Below, one piece after another: positions 1 to 6,482 of a DNA stretch of 39,610 nt. The stretch comes from Verrucomicrobiota bacterium (GTDB taxonomy: Bacteria > Verrucomicrobiota > Verrucomicrobiia > Opitutales > Opitutaceae). The stretch covers positions 1 to 39,610 of the forward strand of contig JACTNC010000028.1 in assembly GCA_014584295.1 (NCBI GenBank). Direction: 5' to 3'. Positions within the stretch are counted from its first letter, which is position 1. The number at the start of each line of letters is the position of its first letter. The position numbers and the translations under genes are program-made. The notes beneath the pieces are model-generated. The model made no database searches. It worked only from the letters and a program-made list of their open reading frames with translations, and was not told the origin of the DNA.

Positions 1-31
1 CGTCGGATGAATCCCCAACAACGATTCTGCT

Positions 32-952
32 GTGTCCATCCTTCAGTTTACCAGCGCCTTCCAACCCTCAAGCTCTTTCCTTACCGAGGAATTTAGGTTG
101 ATTGACCAGCCCCCGTCGCCCGAGGCCCTCGTCAGGGAACTCGATGATCTCCCGCCGACGCCGCGAGTGCTGCAATCGCTCCAGAAAATGATCGCGGATC
201 CGGATGCGATGCTGGTGGACATGGGGGACATGGTGGCTCTTGAGCCCGGACTTGCAGCGCGGGTTGTGCGCATTGCCAACAGCGCCGTTTTCCGCCGCGG
301 CGCGAAAGTCGACAACATTCTTGAGGCCATCCAGCGGGTGGGCCTGTCTGGTATCCATGAATTGGTTACATTTGCCGTGGGCTCCCAGATGGTGGGGCGC
401 CCTCTCGCGACTTATAAACTCGATGCACAGTCGCTCTGGGCGCGTGCGGTGACCTGCGCGCTTGCCGCGGCGGGGATTGGCGAAAAGAGCGATGTGGACC
501 GCGTGTCTGCCTATTCTGCCGGGCTGATGCATGGATTGGGCCTGATTGTCATCGACCGTTATTCGGTCAGGCAGGCGCCACCGCGCCACATCACGACTTC
601 CGGTTATCCCCAAGACACGGCGCCTGCGGAACGGGAGTGGCTTGGATACTCGCACGCTGAGGCAGGGGCTGCGCTTCTTGAGATGTGGGGTTTTTCAGCC
701 GATGTCTGCAATGCCGTGCGGTTTCAGATTGAACCTGAGAAGTGTCTACCGGAACACCGCGTGCTGTGTATGACAGTGGCGGTCGCACGCTGGGCGCGCT
801 CAATGATTTGCATGCACACTCCCGAGATGCCGGATCAGCCGGCGGCATCCTGGCTGACTGCCACCGGAATGAAGGTGTCAGATCTGGAAGACTGGTTGAA
901 GGATCTTCGGAAGCAGAGTCAATTGGCGTGCAGCGAGCTCAGGCTGTACTAA
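32..952 (+). CDS. HDOD-domain signalling protein
   Basis: This is a single-domain HDOD protein of about 306 residues. HDOD domains resemble HD phosphohydrolases but usually lack the catalytic HD pair, and they act in signalling. The sequence has the typical opening LDDLPPTPRVLQSLQ, then EPGLAARVVRIANSA, a mid-domain MHGLGLIVID (where HD enzymes carry LLHDIGK), and a late block GYSHAEAGAALLEMWGF. The start is uncertain: the frame is closed by a TGA at 8-10 and the first usable codon is GTG at 32. No output domain (GGDEF, EAL or kinase) is attached, so the partner is unknown. It is followed by about 100 nt of non-coding sequence and does not look co-transcribed with a specific neighbour. Confidence 0.85.
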   Translation: MSILQFTSAFQPSSSFLTEEFRLIDQPPSPEALVRELDDLPPTPRVLQSLQKMIADPDAMLVDMGDMVALEPGLAARVVRIANSAVFRRGAKVDNILEAIQRVGLSGIHELVTFAVGSQMVGRPLATYKLDAQSLWARAVTCALAAAGIGEKSDVDRVSAYSAGLMHGLGLIVIDRYSVRQAPPRHITTSGYPQDTAPAEREWLGYSHAEAGAALLEMWGFSADVCNAVRFQIEPEKCLPEHRVLCMTVAVARWARSMICMHTPEMPDQPAASWLTATGMKVSDLEDWLKDLRKQSQLACSELRLY

Positions 953-1019
953 TCGTTTGGCGGTGGAAACGCGGCCGAGAATAGGTAAGGCGCGCGCTGG
1001 ACAGAGAGTAGGATTTCGG

Positions 1020-1040
1020 GTTGACTGGGCTCAACTGCCC
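1020..1040 (+). terminator. possible weak hairpin after the HDOD gene
   Basis: A short inverted repeat (GTTGA at 1020-1024, TCAAC at 1031-1035, six-base loop) is followed by a GC-rich stretch and four T's. It lies between the HDOD stop and the ThuA start. The stem is only five base pairs, so it may not function. Confidence 0.2.
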
Positions 1041-1059
1041 GCTTTTGGCCGTTCCTTCC

Positions 1060-1992
1060 ATGAAACTGAAGACCCTCCTGATTCCCCTGACAATTTTTCT
1101 GGCGACGACTCTACATGCTGCGGACCGCAAGCTCGTGATGATCGCCGGTCCTGCGAGCCACCCGCCGTTAATGCACGAGTTTCGTGCGGGATCGATGCTC
1201 CTTCAGAAACGTCTTCAAGGATTCCCCGGCCTCAAGACGGTACTGATCACCAACGGCTGGCCGGTGAAGGTTGTGGATGGTCGTACGGTCGACGACAATT
1301 CAGTCTTCGACGGTGCCGATGCGGTCTTCATCTATTCGGATGGCGGTGCGAAACACATGGCGTTGCAAAACGACCGATTGGAAGTCCTCAAGGGTTTGAT
1401 GGCCAAGGGCGTCAGCCTTGGGCTGGCGCATTATGCGGTCGAGGTTCCGGCGGATCGAGGCGGCGCTGAATGGAAGTCATGGATCGGGGGTTACTATGAA
1501 ACGGCGTTCTCATGCAACCCCATCTGGGAGGCCGACTACGCTTCGCTTCCCAAGCATCCGATCACGCGTGGCGTAAAGCCGTTCAAGACAACGGACGAAT
1601 GGTATTTCAACATACGATTTCGCGACGGGAAGATGCGGGTAAAGGACATTCTTGTGGCGAAGCCATCAGATGCAACGCGCGATGGCCCCTATGTCCATCC
1701 CAAGGGTCCCTATGCGCACATTCAGGCGGAGAAAGGCCGACAGGAAACAATGATGTGGGCGGTCCAGCGACCGGATGGCGGTCGCGGCTTCGGATTTACG
1801 GGCGGGCACTTCCACCTCAATTGGCAGAATGACGATCAGCGCCGTTTGATGCTTAACGCCCTTGTCTGGCTGGCAAAGCTGGAGGTTCCCGCGGGTGGTG
1901 TGGATTCGGCTCCGGTTTCAGATGAGGAGGCCCACCAGAACCTCGATGTAAAGCCGGTCCGGAAAAAGGCGGAGCCGGCCGCCGCCAAGTGA
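1060..1992 (+). CDS. secreted ThuA-domain protein
   Basis: This is a ThuA-like protein (trehalose-utilisation fold, related to class I glutamine amidotransferases) of 310 residues. The ATG at 1060 gives a normal signal peptide, MKLKTLLIPLTIFLATTLHA, so the protein is probably periplasmic; the longer frame from 1021 would put 13 unlikely residues in front. After the signal come KLVMIAGPASHPP, a DGADAVFIYSDGG strand and turn, LGLAHYAVE (where amidotransferases carry their nucleophile, here without a cysteine), and the family-typical end GGHFHLNWQNDDQRR. The C-terminus is charged and low in complexity. ThuA proteins are abundant in Verrucomicrobiota and Planctomycetota near glycan genes, but their reaction is generally unknown and no specific substrate can be named. 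Confidence 0.85.
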   Translation: MKLKTLLIPLTIFLATTLHAADRKLVMIAGPASHPPLMHEFRAGSMLLQKRLQGFPGLKTVLITNGWPVKVVDGRTVDDNSVFDGADAVFIYSDGGAKHMALQNDRLEVLKGLMAKGVSLGLAHYAVEVPADRGGAEWKSWIGGYYETAFSCNPIWEADYASLPKHPITRGVKPFKTTDEWYFNIRFRDGKMRVKDILVAKPSDATRDGPYVHPKGPYAHIQAEKGRQETMMWAVQRPDGGRGFGFTGGHFHLNWQNDDQRRLMLNALVWLAKLEVPAGGVDSAPVSDEEAHQNLDVKPVRKKAEPAAAK

Positions 1993-2108
1993 ACCGCGAG
2001 GCGGTTTCAACCTCCTGAAAAAATTTCCCTTGGCCGTGGGGGGCCGGAATCGCCATGAGCGCCGCCGGCGGTCCCAGGCTTGCCTGCACGCTGGCACGGT
2101 CATCTACG

Positions 2109-2128
2109 CGGCAGCCAATTGGCTGCCG
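2109..2128. repeat. 20-bp perfect palindrome between convergent genes
   Basis: Positions 2109-2128 are a perfect palindrome (CGGCAGCC, then AATT, then GGCTGCCG). It lies in the short gap between the convergent ThuA and DUF2911 genes, so it could act as a bidirectional terminator hairpin. No T-tract follows on either strand. A smaller hairpin (AACCGC, GAG, GCGGTT at 1992-2006) sits on the ThuA stop codon. Confidence 0.45.
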
Positions 2129-2163
2129 ATGGCCCCAAGGGCTGGACAGATCCTTTCCGGTTG

Positions 2164-3039
2164 CTACCGGAGCGACTTGATCAAGTTTTCGTTGAGGCGG
2201 ATGTATTCCTCCCGGATGGGGCCCTTGGCCTTGCGTGCGCCCTCCAGCGATTTCTCTGCCGCCGCTATCGCACCCATCTTGTCGCCCTTCTTGGCGAGAA
2301 TGCGCGCCTTGTGGTAGGAATAGTAAAACACATCGGGTTTGGCCGCGATGGCTGCATCGATCCATGTCACCGCCTTGTCGAGATCGAGATTATTGTCGAA
2401 ATAGAAGAGCGCGGCTTGAGCGTAGGGCTTCTTTTCAGAATTGGATGCCATGATTGCCTCGATCTTGGGAAGCAGCATGCCCTTGACATCGACCTCAAGA
2501 GTTACGGGAACACGGACGCGTTCCCAGGCGAGGTAGAGGGTTGCGGCCGAGTCACGGATGTCTGCCACGCCGATGACAAAAGTCTCCACGGGAGACGACG
2601 TCGTTGTGGGATTCGCCTCGATCCTGGCGACATCGTTCTTGGAGTCGTAGGCATAGGCTCCCCATGCCGATGAGTCCTTGTGGATGATCACGGTCCAGGA
2701 CGACTTGCCGGGAATGCTGTAGAGTTCGTAGGTTCCGGCATCAATGGATGTGCCATTGAGCTTCACCGGCGTGCTGAACTTGATCTTCGTCGCCTGATTG
2801 GCGCCTGTCCGCCAGACCTCGTTGTACGGAACGAGTCCACCGAAGATCACACGGCCCCGCATGCTCGGACGATGGTAGATCACTTCAATATCGGTGATGC
2901 CGACTGTTTGTTTGAAGGAGGCGGCAGGGCTGGCAGCAGGAAACTCGATTTTTGCAGGCGCTTGTGCAGAGACGGTTGCAGCGAAGAGCGCGGTTCCAAC
3001 GAGTGCGGTGGACAGTAGACGTGTGGTGCGGGTAATCAT
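2164..3039 (-). CDS. secreted DUF2911 protein
   Basis: This is a DUF2911 family protein of 291 residues with an N-terminal signal peptide (MITRTTRLLSTALVGTALFA, cleavage near VSAQA). The family core is clear: IEVIYHRPSMRGRVIFG, YNEVWRTGANQATKI, GTYELYSIPGKSSWTVIIH, and a second half of tetratricopeptide-like helices (about residues 200-285; for example AALFYFDNNLDLDKAVTWID). The ATG at 3039 was chosen because the frame's earlier TTG start (3090) falls inside the terminator of the upstream gene. DUF2911 proteins are exported and common in Bacteroidota and Verrucomicrobiota; their biochemical role is unknown. It is convergent with the ThuA gene and transcribed separately from the oxidoreductase upstream. 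Confidence 0.85.
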   Translation of the reverse strand: MITRTTRLLSTALVGTALFAATVSAQAPAKIEFPAASPAASFKQTVGITDIEVIYHRPSMRGRVIFGGLVPYNEVWRTGANQATKIKFSTPVKLNGTSIDAGTYELYSIPGKSSWTVIIHKDSSAWGAYAYDSKNDVARIEANPTTTSSPVETFVIGVADIRDSAATLYLAWERVRVPVTLEVDVKGMLLPKIEAIMASNSEKKPYAQAALFYFDNNLDLDKAVTWIDAAIAAKPDVFYYSYHKARILAKKGDKMGAIAAAEKSLEGARKAKGPIREEYIRLNENLIKSLR

Positions 3040-3088
3040 GGCGGGAAGGTAGAAAGAGCCTATGAGAATGGAAATGGTGAATGAGTGC

Positions 3089-3116
3089 AAAAAAAAGTCC
3101 CGCTGGCGCGGGACTT
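3089..3116 (-). terminator. intrinsic terminator of the Gfo/Idh/MocA gene
   Basis: A perfect 7-bp GC-rich stem (GTCCCGC at 3097-3103, GCGGGAC at 3108-3114, loop TGGC) is extended by two A-T pairs. It is followed on the minus strand by a run of eight T's (plus-strand A's at 3089-3096). It sits 22 nt past the oxidoreductase stop codon and separates that gene from DUF2911. Confidence 0.9.
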
Positions 3117-3137
3117 CAGCAATTTGGAAATTCTCAA

Positions 3138-4682
3138 TCAGGTCGTGGCGACGCTTTGGGGTTTGTATTCCGGGATGGTAAAGCCCTCGCGACCGATGCG
3201 CTTCAAGAGAAGTGAGGAATTGGCCTTGTCGGCGACCACTCTGTTCGAGCCGACAAAGCGCTCCGTTGCATTGTCGATTTCGAGCAGGGGACCGCTGACG
3301 ATCTTGGTGGTGTCAATCTTCGCACCGTTTGCAATCAGGTGTTCGACTACCCGGCCGTGGACTTCCATGAGTTTGGGGCTGGTCTTGATGGCGTCGACGA
3401 GTTCGGCGTCCGACTTTTCAGCACCGACCAAATAAGAGATATTCGCGAGATGGCAGAGGCTGGTGGAGGTGTGGCAGTTCTCGATGTGCCCCCGAAGGTC
3501 GGATTGTCTGCGGGAGCGCACTGCGGCCACAAAATTCGCGGGATGAGTGCCCAGCCCGCCATCCTGAAATTGGGTGATTTTCTTGCCATGGTTGTCGTAA
3601 ATCCCGCACGTACCGCTTTCAGAGATCTGGACATAGCCTCCCTCGCATTCGATGACCACGCCAACTCGAGTTCCGCGATAGGAATCCATGGCTTTCATGC
3701 CTGCTTTCATGGGCAGTCCGCGAACCTCGAATACGAGCGGAGCGTTCTTGTAGTTAAAAATGGATACTTCCGTGTTTGGTGTCTCCGCGTCGTCCACGTA
3801 GCCGAAGCGGCCGCCGAAGGTCATCACCGAGGGCGGAAGTCCATCTTCACCGAGGAACCAGCGTGCCACGTCCATCTGATGGATGCCCTGATTCGAAATA
3901 TCGCCCCCGCCGTAGTTCCAGAACCAGTGCCAGTCGTAGTGCACGGTCCCGTTCTTGGGGGAATTGCGGTGTGGAGGCACCAGGTCCGCCGGTCCCGTCC
4001 AGAGATTGTAGTCGATGCTTTCTGGAACAGGCTGGGGTCCCGAATGCAGGCCGATGCTCTCGCGGGGCTTGTAACAGAGACCGCGTGCAAGTTGGATTTT
4101 CCCCAGTTTGCCGGAACGCACATACTCTATCGCGCGCGGGATATCGAGTGACGATCTGTTCTGAGTGCCCGCCTGAACGATGCGGTTGCTGAACTTGTGG
4201 GCAGCTCCAACAGCCTGGCGTCCCTCCCAGATGTTGTGGGACATGGGTTTCTCGATGTAGATGTCTTTACCCGCCTCGACGGCCCAGATCGTCATCAACG
4301 AATGCCAGTGATTAGGTGTGGCTACGACGAGAGCATCAATATCATTGCTTTCGAGAAGCTTCCGGTAGTCGCGGTAAGCCTTCACTTTTATTCCTGCACC
4401 TTTCTCGGTTTCCGCAACGCGCTTTGCGAGAACGTCGGCGTCGGCGTCGCACAAGGCAACCAGTCGTGTTCCAGGCATTTTCCCAGGGTAGAAGGTCTTG
4501 ATGTGGCCATTGCCCTTGCTGTGAATTCCGACAATTGCGATGCGGATGTCACCATTGGCGCTGCCCGGCTTGGCGATGGCTGCGCTGCCCTGACCGTAGA
4601 GGCGGGACGAACCCGCAAGGAGGGCGGCGCTTCCGCCGAGGAGTGAAGTTTTGAGGAAGTCTTTGCGTGACCAGGATTTCAT
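3138..4682 (-). CDS. exported Gfo/Idh/MocA-family oxidoreductase
   Basis: This is a 514-residue NAD(P)-dependent oxidoreductase of the Gfo/Idh/MocA family. It begins with a Tat-like signal, WSRKDFLKTSLLGG (S-R-K rather than S-R-R), followed by a hydrophobic stretch, which implies export in folded form with bound cofactor. The Rossmann segment IRIAIVGIHSKGNGH (about residues 46-60) has an irregular glycine motif. EKP at 144-146 contains the family's conserved lysine, and the C-terminal half includes VARWFLGEDGLPPSV. Such exported members are numerous in Verrucomicrobiota and Planctomycetota, and related GH109 enzymes use NAD for glycoside cleavage. The substrate cannot be predicted. It has its own terminator and is divergent from the transposase-like gene at 5048. 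Confidence 0.88.
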   Translation of the reverse strand: MKSWSRKDFLKTSLLGGSAALLAGSSRLYGQGSAAIAKPGSANGDIRIAIVGIHSKGNGHIKTFYPGKMPGTRLVALCDADADVLAKRVAETEKGAGIKVKAYRDYRKLLESNDIDALVVATPNHWHSLMTIWAVEAGKDIYIEKPMSHNIWEGRQAVGAAHKFSNRIVQAGTQNRSSLDIPRAIEYVRSGKLGKIQLARGLCYKPRESIGLHSGPQPVPESIDYNLWTGPADLVPPHRNSPKNGTVHYDWHWFWNYGGGDISNQGIHQMDVARWFLGEDGLPPSVMTFGGRFGYVDDAETPNTEVSIFNYKNAPLVFEVRGLPMKAGMKAMDSYRGTRVGVVIECEGGYVQISESGTCGIYDNHGKKITQFQDGGLGTHPANFVAAVRSRRQSDLRGHIENCHTSTSLCHLANISYLVGAEKSDAELVDAIKTSPKLMEVHGRVVEHLIANGAKIDTTKIVSGPLLEIDNATERFVGSNRVVADKANSSLLLKRIGREGFTIPEYKPQSVATT

Positions 4683-5047
4683 GGATGGAAAGGAGTATTT
4701 TCGAAGAAGGGCGTTGGATTTCCCGCGTTGGGTTTGTCTGTAGGGGTTGCAGACGTCTTCATTCGCTAGGGTTTATTGAACATACCAATTGTTAAACGGA
4801 TTTGCACAGATCGCAATGAAATTGGCCTGAACTTGCGTGAGCGTTCACCGGGGCGATTACTCTCCCATGGCTTGGCCATCCAGTCGCGAGCACTCTAGTC
4901 AATGGCCAGCATGTGCCACCTTGCAAATGGAAGGCAGGCAGAGCGTAGGTGTTTCGAATGAAGCCCGATCCCTGCTCGCATGCGGAGTGTCCAAACGGCA
5001 TTCGAGGATTGAAACTATCGGGCAACTTCGAGAGAGAAGAATCTTCT
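4683..5047. promoter_or_regulatory. divergent intergenic region (oxidoreductase / IS481-like gene)
   Basis: This is a 365-nt gap that must hold promoters for both divergent genes. An AT-rich core lies at about 4768-4800. It contains the octamer AATTGTTA at 4787-4794, which recurs at 6375-6382 on the far side of the IS481-like gene. No convincing -35/-10 pair or long inverted repeat was found. A purine-rich stretch just before 5048 (GAGAGAAGAA) can serve as a ribosome-binding site. Confidence 0.4.
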
Positions 5048-6220
5048 ATGTGGCGCGAGTTTGTGGATTTCGCTGAAAAGGGGCATGAGCCCTTCAGCGC
5101 CATTTGCGCCCGGTTTGGCATCAGTCGGAAGACGGGGTACAAGTGGCTAAATCGATTCCGTGCCGAGGGAGAGGCCGGGCTTGTCGAGCTGAGCAGGAGA
5201 CCGAAGACGCTTCCGCGCAAGACTCCCGATGCTGTCGAGGAGCTGGCCATTTCGCTGCGAGCCGAGAATCCCAATTGGAGTGCCGCAAGAATCAGTGCAG
5301 AAATTCAGGCGCGCGGTATCGCACCCGTGCCGGCACCCAGCACGATCGATCTCATTCTTCGGCGTCGTCGGGAGGTTGTAGCGCAGCAGCAGGCTGCAGC
5401 GGTTGTCGTTTCGGATGCGGTGCGATTCGAGCCGAATTTCCGTTGGACGATCCGCTTGCTTCCGGAAATCCGGGTTGCCGGCTCCGGGACAATGACGCCC
5501 GTTGCTGTCGAGGACGACGTTACGCGATTCATTGTCGGGACGTTTCTGCTCCCGGCGTCGCGCAAGGATGAGAATCTGCGTGCGGGCATCGAAGCGATGC
5601 TGCGCCGCCACGGGATGCCCTGGAGGATGGCACTGGACGCTCCCCGCATTCATTCCGTTCTCACCGTATGGCTGATGCGATTGGGAATCGGGGTCGACTT
5701 TGTTCCCCTTCCGCAGGCCCCCGTCACTCAGGCGCAGCGCGACCTCCTGGTCCGGTTGTCCAGCCTTCCCGCCTATCAGCGAGCTGCGGTGGAGCGTCAG
5801 GTACATCCGGATCCATTGGCGAGCTTTTGCGGTCAACGCTACGAAAGCGAAAAGCACGCACTTGATGCCCTGGAAGGTGCCCGCACGGCGCACAACTTTG
5901 GCCGGACGCAGGAATCCCTGCAGACAAGGGCGCCTATTTCACTCTATCGCCCCAGTCCGCGGCACGTCCCCGACGAGATACCATCGATTGCCTATCCGCC
6001 CGAGGCCGAGGTGAGACTGGTTTCAGAGAAGGGCATCTTCTCCTTTCAGCGAAAACTCATCCATGTGGGGCGTGTTTTTGCCGGCCTGGAGCTAGAGATC
6101 AAGCCGCTGCCGACGGCAAGCCGACATCTGGTCCTGCTCGGCACTCATGTCCTGGGGCAGATCGATTTGGTGGCAATCGGTGCGTCGGATACCACCTCTG
6201 CGCCTTTGGAAACCGCATAG
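5048..6220 (+). CDS. IS481-type transposase homologue with degenerate DDE site (probable domesticated DNA-binding protein)
   Basis: This is an intact 390-residue reading frame that aligns by eye along the full length of IS481-family transposases. A helix-turn-helix is well preserved (residues about 13-36, ICARFGISRKTGYKWLNRF), followed by the usual linker (LSRRPKTLPRKTPDAVEEL, ENPNWSAARISAEI). The family C-terminus is also present (ISLYRPSPRHVPDEIP, SEKGIFSFQRKLIHVGRVFAG, GTHVLGQIDL). The catalytic core is lost: the first Asp of W-Q-x-D is Arg136 (RWTIR), the D-N-G motif is D197-A-P, and the region of the last catalytic Glu reads TQAQRDLL. The start at 5048 follows a purine-rich ribosome site and matches the family N-terminus. 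An open frame without catalysis suggests selection for DNA binding. No terminal inverted repeats were recognised. A recently decayed insertion is the alternative. Confidence 0.8.
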   Translation: MWREFVDFAEKGHEPFSAICARFGISRKTGYKWLNRFRAEGEAGLVELSRRPKTLPRKTPDAVEELAISLRAENPNWSAARISAEIQARGIAPVPAPSTIDLILRRRREVVAQQQAAAVVVSDAVRFEPNFRWTIRLLPEIRVAGSGTMTPVAVEDDVTRFIVGTFLLPASRKDENLRAGIEAMLRRHGMPWRMALDAPRIHSVLTVWLMRLGIGVDFVPLPQAPVTQAQRDLLVRLSSLPAYQRAAVERQVHPDPLASFCGQRYESEKHALDALEGARTAHNFGRTQESLQTRAPISLYRPSPRHVPDEIPSIAYPPEAEVRLVSEKGIFSFQRKLIHVGRVFAGLELEIKPLPTASRHLVLLGTHVLGQIDLVAIGASDTTSAPLETA

Positions 6221-6482
6221 AATCCTGGGTTTCCGACTGACGGAAGGATCGTTCACGAAAACGTCGCCATCTCGTGACACGAGTGTAACCTATCTCTTTA
6301 TTGAAATGTATCCATCAATCTATCTTTCTGTGTGGATTGTGATTCATAAAATGATATATAGCAATATTATAAGTAATTGTTATCATAACCAATAATGATT
6401 GAAACTGTAAGTTGACATGGGAAGAAATGTTCGCCTTAACCCAACTCGTTTAACCTCACGGAACCTCAACCCCGAACCAACT
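6221..6482 (+). promoter_or_regulatory. AT-rich promoter region of the first TonB receptor
   Basis: This gap is far richer in A+T than the rest of the window, especially 6285-6415. It contains several TATA-like hexamers (6355-6360, 6365-6370), a TTGACA hexamer at 6412-6417 without a convincing -10 partner, and the near-palindrome at 6377-6391. It is the only strongly AT-rich block in the first 16 kb, so it is probably the promoter for the receptor and the genes after it. No exact transcription start is proposed. Confidence 0.45.
6377..6391. promoter_or_regulatory. candidate operator (near-perfect inverted repeat)
   Basis: The sequence TTGTTATCATAACCA is symmetric about 6384, with six of seven base pairs matching. 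It lies about 90 nt upstream of the receptor start, a typical operator position. The regulator is unknown; the neighbouring IS481-like protein is one candidate. Short AT-rich palindromes can arise by chance. Confidence 0.35.

Noticed and set aside
3138..4682. Gfo/Idh/MocA protein as the missing D-apiose dehydrogenase of the operon
   Set aside because: It is exported by a Tat-like signal, is much longer than cytoplasmic sugar dehydrogenases, lies 16 kb away on the other strand and has its own terminator.
4771..4797. GTTTA...TAAAC inverted repeat as a LacI-type operator
   Set aside because: Only the outer five bases pair, and the inner positions do not match.
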